Positions 12,601 through 22,246 of a stretch of 64,000 bases of DNA are shown in pieces. Below the pieces are notes generated by a model, which searched no databases, was not told the DNA's origin, and saw only the letters and a list, made by a program, of their open reading frames with translations. Both the position numbers and the translations under genes were made by a program. How positions within the stretch are numbered: the stretch's first letter is position 1; every line of letters begins with the position of its first letter. This DNA is from Asterias amurensis (Eukaryota; Echinodermata; Asteroidea; Forcipulatida; Asteriidae), in the NCBI RefSeq assembly GCF_032118995.1, contig NC_092660.1:19206501-19270500 (forward strand), read 5' to 3'.

Positions 12601-15600
12601 TTTATGAGATGATGTTTCTATGCCAACACCCATAACCATACCTCCTAAAAATGAATCACAACAAATATCCACAGAATTGGATGAAAAAGAATGATTCAAA
12701 CTTACACAAAGAAGAGAACTGCAGCTGTTGATAGTATCAACTGTTTTAAGAATAGATTACCTTCAAAGTAATCGCCTTTCGATAATATTTATTCAAAATG
12801 GCATTTAACTTGGAATGTAAATATCCATTAGTTGTTGAAGTCCAATGTTTTCATTTTTCAAATTTCACTCTGAAAAAGTCATCCTATGAACAAACAAGAG
12901 AGACCCATTTGTCCCAGACAAATGCCATCAGATGTTTTGGATGTTGACAACAATTATTTTTTGAAGGGTATTGAATTCAACTTGGCAATTTACACCATAG
13001 AGAGTTTTTTTTTTCTCACTCACATCCGTATAGATTTTGGAATATGTGGGTACATCACAAAATTTAATAGGTCATTTCCCTTCCTCTTTGCACATATACA
13101 GGCTTTCCACACAGGGCTAATAATTATTTGCCCCAGAAGTTAAAGAAGCAGTTTTCATGGTTAAAGGAAGGTACATTCAAACACTCAGTGAAAAACTAAC
13201 AACATATCTAAATTTGTTCTTACATCTGAAAAAGAAGAAGAGCACGTTCAACAAGTTGTTTGCACAGTTTGTAGTACATAGCCGACGGAGCAAGTTTGTT
13301 AGGTTGGCCCTTAAAAGCCTGTAGAACTTCTTACTAAACGAGGCTAGAGTTTAGGGTGAGCCCTGGTGTATTGGAAGGTTTCTTTCAACTGAAAAGAAGG
13401 TTAGGATAAATACTTTTGACGTACCAACAGTAAGAACATCAAGCTCTGGTAACACAGGTAGGGTCCATCCTAGTGGATTTAGCATGGCAGTGATCTGGCC
13501 CATCGAAACAAGTGGTTCAACTCGTACCACTCTTCGCTTTGTGTCCACTCCAAGAATGTCAACTGTGGAGAGTCAAAATGAGAGCAAAAAGTAAAATACT
13601 GAACAATTGTATCGATGGATCATTGGTGAATGGGAGTTACTCACAGAATAGTTTCAGGTTTGAGATGGCACCTGCAATGTCCCATCCTTTGGCTTCTGTT
13701 CCGTGTGTCCAGTGGCCACTGTCATCGTCAGGGCCTGTCAGTGGTCATGGTGTCCTGCCAAGGGTCACATGGTTCCCTCTCAAGGGTTTCAATTTTTCAA
13801 GGTCCCCTCCCTACTGTCAGGGATCCTGTGGTACTGTGTTAGGAGTCCTGTGGTACCTAGCTGTCAGGGGTTCCCTGGTCCCCTGTCAGGGGTCCCAGCT
13901 AAGGTCTCTTGTCAGGGGTTCTGTGTTCCCTTGTCAGAAGTTCTGTGGTCCCATTGGCCCCTGTGTCCAGTGGCCCCATACATGTACTAGGGGTTCCATG
14001 GGCCCCTGTCAGGGATCCTGTGGTACCTTGCTGTCAGGGGTTCCACGGAATACTGTCAAGGGTTCCAATGGTACCCTGTGAGGGGTCCCGGCTAAGGTCC
14101 CTCGTCAGAGGTTCTGTGATCCCAGGCTGTTTGGGGTTATGTTGACCCCGGTTGTCCCCTGTCAGGAGTCCCGTGGGCCAATGTGTGGTCCCCAGACAAT
14201 TTGAGGGTTAAAAGGGTAAAGAGATGAAAGGAGGAGGAAATTAAAAAGTAGAAAGACGCCTTAAGATACCAAGACTTGTTTGAATTTGGGCAGACTATAA
14301 CGTGTAAAGGTTATTAAACAAATTATTATGTAACATAAACTGCAATTAGAAAAAAATTCCATTATAATTGAGACAATGCACACAGTGCATTGTATTCAGC
14401 TTTTTGAAATCATTTCACAAGGATAAAGAATAAAGGTTATTTATCCGCTTCGTTTTTTGGCTTGCAGAGGACAAAAATATCCAGCTTAAATATAAAACAC
14501 TCAAGTACAGACCTTAGACAATGCATTGGCAGCATGGTGCTATAAATCAGGTCATACATTGCATTTTCATATCCGGTGTTAAAAGAAAACTCCATTTACC
14601 AGGAGCTCCAAAATATGCAATCCATTTTTAGGAAATCTATAAAAACTGCAAAAGTCACCAAACATAAGTTATAGTCCACTCTCAGGATGTATCCATGTAT
14701 GTAATACCAAACCAGTGCACATTGGACCAATATAAAAATAGGATTTGCAGTGCAAAGAATAGCAAAATTGAACACTTAGCAATAATAATCATATCATTGA
14801 ACTTTATCAGAAAAGAGATAATAAGTTTATTATTAATAAGAAAAATCAGTTCAATTTTTTGACCTTAAAGGAACACGTTGCCTTGGATCGGTCGAGTTGG
14901 TCTTTGAAAAGCGTTTGTTATAATATGCATATGAGTAGAAAGATGCTGTAAAAGTAGAATACAATGATCCACACAAACATGCCTCGAAATTGCACGGTTT
15001 TCCTTTTACCTCGTCGACTAACACAGTCGGCCATTTATGGGAGTCAAATTTTTGACTCCCATAAATGGCCGACCGTGTTTGTTCGCACAGTAAAAGAAAA
15101 ACCACGCAATTTCGAGGCAAACTTGTGTGGATCATTGTATTCTACTTTTAAATTATCTTTCTACCCATATGCATTTCATAACAAACGCTTTTTTATAGAC
15201 CAACTCGTCCGATCCAAGGCAACGTGTTCCTTTAAATCAATTAGATTCCTCACAAGCATACTCCAGAGCACTTTGGTCTAAAATTTTGAAATCATTTATT
15301 GATCATTTTTAAACAGAAAGGGGGGGGGGGCTATGCTCTTGATTTGTTGGGTTCAATAATTGTACCAATGAGCTATGTACATGATATGCAATATATGTAG
15401 ACTGCAGGTCTGGAATTACACTGAGGCAATGTGACTTGATGCCCCTTACCAAAGTTTCCCACAGACTTTAAAGACACTGGACACTATTGGTAATTGTCAA
15501 AGACTAGCCTTCACAGTTGGTGTATACTCAACATTATGCATAAATTAACGAACCTTTGAAAATTTGAGCTCAATCAGTCATCGAACTTGCGAGATATGAA

Positions 15601-17037
15601 TGAAACAATAAAACACCCTTGTCACACAAAGGTGTGTGGGTTTAGATGGTTGATTTCAAGACCTCAAGTTCTAAATCTGAGGTCTCAAAATCAAATTCGT
15701 GGAAAATTACTTCTTTCTCGACAACTATGGCACTTCAGAGGTTGCCGTTTCTCACAATAATTTATACCATCAACCTCTCCCCATTACTCTTCACCAAGAA
15801 AGGTTTTATGCTAATAATTGTTTTGAGTAATTACCAATAGTGTCCACTGCCTTTGATATTTTCCAATGGATTGACCATTTGCAAAAATGGAAATGGCCTT
15901 GCCCTCTCAAAGATGAAATTCCAGGCCTGTGATTGCAATAGACCGATCCATTAAGCTCCGCTCCATTGGGTATTGACCAATCACAACGCAATGAAGGTCC
16001 GACACTAAGGTCCTACATGCATGTGCATATCTTGGCGCGCGCGACAGAGTTGTGCAGAAAGGCATTGGAGAGCCCCACGTGTTCTTGCTCACGCGTGCGT
16101 CGTGGGCGGAGCCTACTGGATCGGTCTATTCATACTAGAAACTTGGCAACAAAGGCTCTCTGAAATATTTTAAGAAATCATAAAACCGTAGAAATACTTT
16201 TCTTCAATTCTATGGCCACGATGTTAAGGAAAAAATGAAGAAGAGAAAATCGTCAACTAGAAACAACTACATCTACTTTAAAACAAAACACAATGGCCTC
16301 TTCTTACCTAGGTTAATATGAACATTATGGTGCGTTTTCTTGTATTTTCCAACGCGTAAGCTGACAGTCTGGTATCCAGGACGTGATGTACACATAGGTT
16401 TCTTGGACCCATTTGATCTCCACTCCAAAACCTGTGCAAAAAAAACAAGATTGTTGAAAAGCGTTTTCAGATTCGACTTTGATCACCTTTAAAGGCATGT
16501 TATTATTTTGGTAACTTTAACTACCAAAAGTTGTATTTAAGTAAATTACCATTACTACTTACTAACTACTACAAGTATTTTCAAGAAACAAGTCGACTTT
16601 AAACCCCTTTTTCATAGCTTTATTCTCTCACATCACTTGGTGACATTGCTAATTTCACAACTTTTGAACCAAATGTGATATCAATTATCAACAGTTTTAA
16701 AGCAATAGGTTTGCTCTAATCAACATAACACAAATTTTCAATGACCTGGGTTGACAAACAACTCAATTCCATTGATCGCTTCACATAGCTGTACCTGTTT
16801 TTGTATTTCCTTGACGCGTTTGTCATGCTTCAATGGTGCCGTATTCAGCTGGAAAACCAGCCAGTTCCGCACGAAGGTCAACACATCGTAGACGACAGAC
16901 AACGGCAGAAGAAACAGACAAACAAAAATCCATCGCTGGTTCACAATGGTGTACTCCAGTCCTTTGATGCGTATCCAAACCAACAGGCTTACTACAGGAG
17001 CAACACAAAGTGTCACTAACCATAGTGGGGGAAACAT
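6508..17037 (-). CDS. DHCR24: DHCR24, delta(24)-sterol reductase (complete, 9 coding exons, 520 aa)
   Basis: This FAD-dependent membrane oxidoreductase reduces the delta-24 bond of sterol side chains (desmosterol to cholesterol in vertebrates) at the ER. Coding exons on the minus strand are 17037-16795, 16431-16308, 13562-13425, 12644-12526, 11374-11108, 10346-10206, 9365-9168, 7623-7445 and 6661-6508. They sum to 1563 nt, giving 520 aa against 516 in human, and the human gene also has nine exons. The start ATG at 17037 precedes two hydrophobic segments (residues 5-22 and 36-56, including [14 protein letters not shown]). Residues about 58-235 form the FAD-binding PCMH-type domain, with [10 protein letters not shown] and [16 protein letters not shown]. 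The C-terminal half carries [19 protein letters not shown] (ending at residue 344), [18 protein letters not shown] and [14 protein letters not shown] before TGA. All residues I expect are intact. Introns 2, 6, 7 and 8 hold MITEs. Confidence 0.97.
6706..7047 (+). mobile_element. GGCAGTGGACAC-family MITE in DHCR24 intron 8
   Basis: Both terminal repeats are present (AAAGGCAGTGGACAC..GTGTCCACTGCCTTT) between TTAA flanks. The internal hairpin arm is partly deleted. It sits 45 bp upstream (in gene orientation) of the last DHCR24 exon and fills much of the intron. Confidence 0.88.
7445..7623 (-). CDS. DHCR24: DHCR24 coding exon 8
   Basis: Residues 411-469 plus two bases, [20 protein letters not shown] through EEFVRSVN. 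Acceptor ccatcag, donor gtaaga. Confidence 0.95.
7716..8042 (+). mobile_element. GGCAGTGGACAC-family MITE in DHCR24 intron 7
   Basis: Left end AAAGGCAGTGAACACTATTG; right end degenerate (CAATAGTGTCCAGGGTCTTT). The internal hairpin GACCTCAGATT..TTGAGGTC is retained. Confidence 0.85.
8468..8705 (-). repeat. Dispersed repeat containing GAAGACGAGCAGAGTATACTG
   Basis: A block with GACGAGCAGAGTATACTG, GAAACGTTGAGACCAAACCG, TTGTACCAGCAAGTTT and CACACCATGCAAAGC recurs inverted at about 41935-42110. No ORF of note. Probably a SINE or LINE 3' fragment of unknown class. Confidence 0.6.
8713..9122. mobile_element. Foldback element with GCTTGGGCGATATCG ends and ATATCGCG-rich interior
   Basis: Left end TGTACAGTAAGCTTGGGCGA and right end TCGCCCAAGCTTACTGTACA are perfect inverted repeats. 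Near the right end (8975-9020) is a short tandem array of GCGATATATC. It lies in DHCR24 intron 7. The CAG..CTG ends are reminiscent of hAT-type MITEs, but I see no clear 8-bp duplication. Confidence 0.75.
9168..9365 (-). CDS. DHCR24: DHCR24 coding exon 7
   Basis: Residues 345-410, [20 protein letters not shown] through [13 protein letters not shown]. It is missed by simple ORF finding because the frame is closed outside the exon. Acceptor gccag, donor gtaagt. Confidence 0.94.
9718..9884. mobile_element. Short palindromic element, TCGATTTCACAAAGAGTTAG family
   Basis: Ends GTCGATTTCACAAAGAGTT and GAGTTTTGTGAAATCGAC, with several GGACTCGTC/GACGAGT inverted motifs between them. A second copy is at 54132-54296 in USP24 intron 13. 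About 166 bp, in DHCR24 intron 6. Just upstream, 9560-9720 holds a direct duplication of TTAGTGTAGGTAAATCTTGA-like sequence. Confidence 0.75.
10003..10145 (-). mobile_element. tRNA-like SINE fragment, ACTCGGGTGGGAT family
   Basis: On the minus strand, CACTGCTCTAGATTTGCAAA is followed by GGTTCGTATCCCACCC, a tRNA box B-like stretch. The same block with GTTAGCACTGTATACTCAGT is at 41612-41752 and, as a fragment, at 59215-59300. Confidence 0.6.
10206..10346 (-). CDS. DHCR24: DHCR24 coding exon 6
   Basis: Residues 298-344, [20 protein letters not shown] through the family signature [12 protein letters not shown]. Acceptor catacag, donor gtgagt. Confidence 0.95.
10661..10822. mobile_element. Foldback element with GTCATAGACCTT ends
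   Basis: GTCATAGACCTTTTCGCAAA near 10661 is mirrored by TTTGCGATAAGGTCTATGAC near 10802. An inner pair GGTGCATTGTGG/CCACAATGCACC also folds. About 160 bp in DHCR24 intron 5, near a GCGCGCGCG run at 10687. Confidence 0.75.
11108..11374 (-). CDS. DHCR24: DHCR24 coding exon 5
   Basis: Residues 209-297, beginning [19 protein letters not shown] and ending DEVEEQK. Acceptor tttcag, donor gtaaga. Confidence 0.94.
11375..12525. other. DHCR24 intron 4: repeat fragments, no gene
   Basis: Contains the end of a dispersed repeat (11462-11515, inverted relative to 50805-50855), a fragment of the CCCAATTTCATA family (about 11995-12140) and a MITE end (12312-12362). The 141-codon ORF at 11542-11967 has no recognisable domain. 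Confidence 0.5.
12526..12644 (-). CDS. DHCR24: DHCR24 coding exon 4
   Basis: Encodes [20 protein letters not shown] and on to VRCSK. This is a core part of the flavin-binding domain. Acceptor tttttag, donor gtaggt, phase 0 at its end. Confidence 0.93.
12645..13424. other. DHCR24 intron 3: nothing recognised
   Basis: AT-rich intron without recurring repeat motifs or convincing ORFs. Confidence 0.5.
13425..13562 (-). CDS. DHCR24: DHCR24 coding exon 3
   Basis: Continues [34 protein letters not shown] and ends with one base of a glycine codon. Acceptor ctccacag, donor gtacgt. Confidence 0.93.
13690..14205. repeat. Degenerate minisatellite, CCCCTGTCAGGGG-rich
   Basis: Repeated short units such as GTCCCCTGTCAGGGGTTC, GTTCTGTGGTCCC and GTGTCCAGTGGCCC are arranged irregularly over about 500 bp in DHCR24 intron 2. 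Many units are small palindromes (CCCCTGTCAGGGG). The array keeps all three plus-strand frames open (ORFs of 70-189 codons), which I attribute to base composition. Confidence 0.8.
14867..15234. mobile_element. Near-perfect palindromic MITE (GGAACACGTTGCC family), DHCR24 intron 2
   Basis: Starts TTAAAGGAACACGTTGCCTT and ends with its inverse AACGTGTTCCTTTAA. The two halves mirror each other, meeting at GGCCATTTATGGGAGTCAAA / TTTGACTCCCATAAATGGCC near 15031-15070. About 368 bp, no coding capacity. Sister copies are at 27103, 40105 and 57734, and a half copy is at 47335. Confidence 0.92.
15470..15854 (-). mobile_element. GGCAGTGGACAC-family MITE, inverted copy
   Basis: The left end AAAGACACTGGACACTATTG is the usual right end of the family, and the right end CAATAGTGTCCACTGCCTTT is the usual left end. 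Internal hairpin GACCTCAAG..GAGGTCTCA near 15658-15687. Confidence 0.88.
15937..16137. mobile_element. Inverted-repeat element with GATCGGTCTAT ends, GC-rich interior
   Basis: ATAGACCGATCCATTAAGCTCC at the left mirrors GGAGCCTACTGGATCGGTCTAT at the right (ends about 15938 and 16131). The interior is GC-rich with GCGCGCGCG. A related but inverted copy is at 48443-48655. About 200 bp in DHCR24 intron 2. Confidence 0.65.
16308..16431 (-). CDS. DHCR24: DHCR24 coding exon 2
   Basis: Residues 82-122 plus one base ([30 protein letters not shown]). Acceptor gcacag, donor gtaaga. It opens the FAD-binding domain. Confidence 0.93.
16795..17037 (-). CDS. DHCR24: DHCR24 coding exon 1
   Basis: Residues 1-81, with start ATG at 17037-17035. 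The frame stays open upstream through a TTG, but this is the only ATG. The exon ends IQKQ before a gtacag donor, phase 0. A TTTGCAG acceptor at about 17129 suggests an upstream non-coding exon. Confidence 0.92.
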
Positions 17038-17944
17038 CTTCAAGAATGCCAAAGTTTCGAAATGTCTAACGACTAGACGAAAATAGGGTGTATTCTCTTG
17101 TTTTTACAGGCCTGGTCACTGTCCTTCCCTGCAAAGAAATAAAACTTTTAAAACAGTGGGAACAAAATTAGGTGAGGTTTTGGCAACTGCACTATGTGTT
17201 AATCTCTTTTGTTGATTTCTTTAAAAAGATTTACATACGATGCTACCCCAAACCTTCTTTCCAGAACCAACACTACCATAAGGAGATTTACACACGTGAC
17301 ACGGTGCTACCTCAACCCTCACCTATGTTATCGAAGACAGTAATGGACAATTCATGACAGCGTAGTTTGGGATAATTTCATCAAAAGATGTAAAACTAAA
17401 ATGCTCCCTTGTTGAACCTTGAACCATTGTTGGACTTTGGTTTTGAAATCAGCGGCCTATTGTTGCTAAATCAAGTTTGCTAAAATTATTACTATTAGTA
17501 GATTACCAAACAAACAAAATAGTAAACTTAGAATAAATAAGTTATATTAATAAAAACTATCTTGGAATCCACTATCTTTAAAGGTTTTTTTTTTTTTTTT
17601 TTAAATTAAAGGGGCTTATTTAGGAAAAATGCAAATGAAACTACGGAAACTACCATTATTAATTGCGTCTCAAAATATGTTTGCCCCCTGTCAAGACTCA
17701 ATGTTGGTCATTCATTACCAACTACCCACCCCCCTGCACTGCTGTGTGAAAAGTTTGTACCCCTGAATCCCTGATTCCTGAGGTAAATGAAGTGAACCGT
17801 TGCATCAGCACAGCGTTGAAAACTTGAATGTTCCTCATCAGACAAAATGGCTGTTCTTAATCAAATAACAAAAATTCCAGTCTAACTACAGTGTAATTAT
17901 ACTATTATTTAATAAAGTATTTACCCTACAGTTTCGTCTGAAAG

Positions 17945-18090
17945 TTATTTTAAAGCCGTCTGTTTCCATGCACACACCCAGCCGTCCGCAGTGACCATCC
18001 CTCGATCACTCGACACTGATTGTGTACGTAATTCGGTACGTCCCCCCGGCCGTCCGCCCGACTGCTCCCCTTGGTAACATGTTTGACAAC
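17945..18090 (-). promoter_or_regulatory. Candidate DHCR24 promoter / 5' non-coding exon (CpG-rich)
   Basis: A local cluster of CpG dinucleotides (CCGTCCGC, CGATCACTCGAC, CCCCGGCCGTCCGCCCG) in otherwise AT-rich DNA, about 0.9-1 kb upstream of the DHCR24 ATG. No TATA box or transcript evidence. This is position-based inference. Confidence 0.3.
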
Positions 18091-18768
18091 AGAGGGCGCT
18101 TGTTTCCAAATTGATTGTGGCACTTTTCGAAACCAGTGGCAATGGCTTATTACTAAGATGTTTTGGTTCAGACATTCCTAGATCATTGGTGACTTCATAA
18201 TTAAACACAGGCAGACTCAAGATAGATAAGATCTCCAAGAATACCTTTTTGGGGGGAAAAATGGCCTTCAAGTGTTTTAGACGATATTATTATGGAGTTG
18301 CTCCCCATCTCAGGCAAACTCAACTTGGGCCTAACACGGTCTTTCTTTTATTCATGTGGCGGCAACAGCTTCAGTAGATAATTGTAAAAAAATATAGATT
18401 GTCTTTATTTACAGGCTAAACATTTTCTTCGCAGCGGAATTTTTCTCAATGAAAACGCTGCTGCAATAGGCTAAAGGTTTTTTCTTCAAGAGTGTCGGAT
18501 ACCCCCCCCCCCCGCCCACTTGCATGTAGTCCGGTGCAAACCGGTACTTTTTGTACCCATTTATGCTAATTTCCTCTTAACCCAGCCACCCACAAGGAAC
18601 TACTTTTTACCCTTTCGAGGGGAAACGTGCAGTCCTTCCTTGTGTAATTCTTTAACTAGGTACTTTTGTTGTACCCATTGGGTTGACTTCCTCTTGGACG
18701 CCCACACGGAATCACTTTACTCTTAACGGGGGAAAAACAATCAACGAGGTGAACTAAAACTAAAAAGA

Positions 18769-18980
<212 letters not shown>

Positions 18981-19508
18981 CCTCAACAAGAGACTCAAAG
19001 TCAACACAATTAGGTCCATTATGACAAACAAAACGAAACATTATGAAGGCCTATAACAACAGTTTCTCCTTCCCTTGTATCAGCTGCTTAGTCAGTCCCG
19101 CATAATATGAGAAAACTACCTATAATAAGATCACTAAATAATATACGATTAGTTGTTATACAAGTTGGTCTCTAAATCTTTCCCACTAAGAGTTAAAATA
19201 CTGTAAGTGAATTATGATGACGTAGTTTACTGATTGTGCAATATTGGTTTTTTATCAAACTTCAAAATCATCTAATTACAGTTCCTAGATACTTGTATTA
19301 TGGTAACTTTACGACCTAAAAGCCCACTAATCCGGCTATTTTGGGTACAAATAAAAGGGAAACTTTAGGCCACCTTAACACACACGGGGAAGTACCTTTT
19401 TACCAGATAGGATATGAGAGTTTTAGGGTCACGGATACTCCTACCCATTGTTGATTCTGGACCAGCAAAAAACTACAACGCTGAAAATCATTACAGGCCT
19501 TTTATTTT

Positions 19509-19775
19509 AAAGGCACTGTACACTATTGGTAATTACTAAAAAACAATTATTTGCACAAAAACAGACTCGGTATAACGAGCAATGTTAGTTTTACACATTT
19601 TGAGAAACGGCTCCCTCTTTTGTAAAAAGATAATTTCTCACTCAAATAATAAAATACTTCAGCTGAACTTAAAACACACAAAGTTGTGCAACATGGGTGT
19701 TTTGTCTGTCGTTATTCTCTTGTATTTTTAATGACCAATTGAATCCAACTTTTCACAGGTTTGTTACGGTGGGGA
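19509..19775 (+). mobile_element. Degenerate GGCAGTGGACAC-family MITE fragment
   Basis: AAAGGCACTGTACACTATTG is followed by the family's TGAGAAACGGCTCCCTC motif and CAACTTTTCACAGGTTTGTTA. The right end is missing. Confidence 0.65.
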
Positions 19776-22185
19776 GGGCCCCCCCCCCATTCAAAGCTAA
19801 TACCAGAAAATCTTTCAAAGCGCCCAGCGCTTAAAATATTGTATGTTTACTAATTAAGTTTAAATAATCATAGGCATATTACGATGAAAAGCGCTTCAAG
19901 CAGAACCATTAACACAATAAGTTCACACACAATATTGATTTTTAATTGAGCAGTGAGCTACGCCGACTGCAAACAGCAAAATATATTTTCATTTGCTACG
20001 GTGCGTCGGGCTCAATATGACCCCAGGATGTATAGTACTTAATTATGATTTGGATTTGTTGGTAAGCTTGTGTTGAAATAACATCCACCCGGAAAGCATA
20101 TCAGTCTGGGTTTTTTTCTTATAAGATAATGATCCCCCAATTGTTGTTGTCACATGGCATGCAGTGACACCACAGTTTTTCAAAGGATTTTTTTACAATA
20201 AGTAAACAATACAAGTTGAACAGGGTCAGCCAATGGTATAAAAACAGTCATAGAAACTTATGTTCAATCAGACCCCATCGACGAGAACACCATCAGACAA
20301 TTAGGGCATACTAAAATTGAGATTGCATTCAAAAGTCTCGTAAAGATCACACAACAGTAAAACACAAAACAAAAACATTTCCATATATAAATACCTGGCG
20401 AACAAAGCAAACCAAGGCAGGGATGAAAGATCCGACACTCCCAGCCTCATACGAAGTAGCCTTTTGTCAAGGCGTTTGGAGAGCTGCGATCCCAAGCGAC
20501 TGGAACGGGAGCATGGGAGAACACGCACGCATGCAAGTGGCAAGTTGCCCCGCTGTTTACGCCACTAAGGCATTGACAACAGGCTACATGAAGGGGCTTA
20601 AAATAAAACCTTCAAAAAAAAACCTCTCTGGTATAGGAAACTAACAAACTGATGAAAACTTAGCAGCAATTTATAAGCTCGTATCCAATCACCAATGCAT
20701 GGTGTGGTTTGTAGACCGAATATTATGCCCAACCGGTATTTTGTTTAACTAGACACAAACACACCTTTTAAAATACCCTTAAAGCCACGGGACACTATTG
20801 GTGTGTTCTCAAAATAATGCCTGTCTGAGGTAACGTAGTTTTTGAGAAAGAGGTAATTTCTTACTCGAACATTTAAAGGCTTTAGGCCTGAGTCTTTTAA
20901 TATTTTTGTAGGAATCTGTTTGTGCATGATCCAATTATTATGTCCAACGATTGGAAAAGGAATTGCATAGAGATAACAGGTGTGAAATACAATGTAAAAA
21001 AGATGTTTTATTTTAGGCTCTTCTTTAATGGAACACAGATGTTACAGAGGTGAAAATAGCCAATTACACGTAAATAAAATTAGTAATCTAAACAATTGAC
21101 ATCCATCCAATGTTACTTATTGTTTGATTAACATTTTTTTCCAGTTTATAATTTATTTTATTACAGTATGCATAACAGCACAATATGTGCTACTCAAAGA
21201 GCTGAAAAATACAGCTATTGTACACAAGATGTTTCTTTGACCAAGAATAAATAATATATTCATTCACTGGTTTTACGTATTCAAGTTAATGATAATGATA
21301 TTAAAAATATATAATAATTTATATAAACAAGTCTTTTTCTATATGGTGCTTTAAATAAATACTTGTTAAGGAAATACTCATAATTCAGACAATGGCAATG
21401 TTAATATATTATCAAAAATAGTACAGGTCAATGTGCTATAATATACGTTGGCTCGGTCTATTAGCACACTGTAACGACATTGTCGGTTCTAAAACTTTCG
21501 TTTATGACTTTGCCGTTTTAAATATAAATTTACCTCGTACAGACATGTTTTTAAACAGTTTTATAAATAAATAATATGATAGATTTACGTATTGTTAGAA
21601 ATGCAGCAAGAATTAAGTCAAAACAGAATAAGTTATAATTAATAAACTATAATATAAATAGCTTATAGTTATTGCTTAAAATATAAATAAATTTTCTAAA
21701 CAATTTTATAAATTTATATAATTTTGTTGTCATTATGTTATACAATTATCTGCTATAATGATTAAATGTTAATGATATTTCGTCTGCTCAGAACTATAAG
21801 ATCATTAATGGCAATTTCATATTCGTAACGGTCAAAGGGGCATTAAATGAAGTCCAACAAAAGAACGTCTTAACTTGAAGATCACTCTTGATCATTAAAC
21901 CCAATTTACCATCACATCTCGAGTTAAGACGAGTTATACTCAACCTAATGGTTTTTAATGTCATATAAATAATGATCTTATTCTTTGTGACATCGGGAGC
22001 GCCAAAATATGCAAAATCTATTTTATGAAACCCATTCAAATTGCGCCTTGTATGACTTTTAAGATATGAACAGATGATTTTGTTGATTTTATGCAGTGAT
22101 AATGCTTTGTGGATAATAATTGCACCAAATACAGCGTGTGTGAATAATAAACACACGTAGCCACTCCATCCAAATAAAGCGAAGC

Positions 22186-22246
22186 TTACTGTGCAGGACG
22201 CACACACGCACACGCAACAGGAACGTCTTCGTAATAACTCTCATAT
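22186..22246 (-). CDS. IL-17-like gene, coding exon 4 (terminal)
   Basis: Acceptor tttttttgcag. One base completes the Ile codon, then YESYYEDVPVACACVRPAQ and TAA. This supplies the last two cysteines of the knot. Confidence 0.88.

Noticed and set aside
13512..14145. Overlapping ORFs of 70-189 codons on the plus strand
   Set aside because: Created by the CCCCTGTCAGGGG minisatellite; all three frames are open, as expected from its composition.
14851..15281. Recurring ORF with [16 protein letters not shown], also at 27208, 40197 and 57868
   Set aside because: It is the palindromic MITE, readable in both directions because the element is an inverted repeat. Not a gene.
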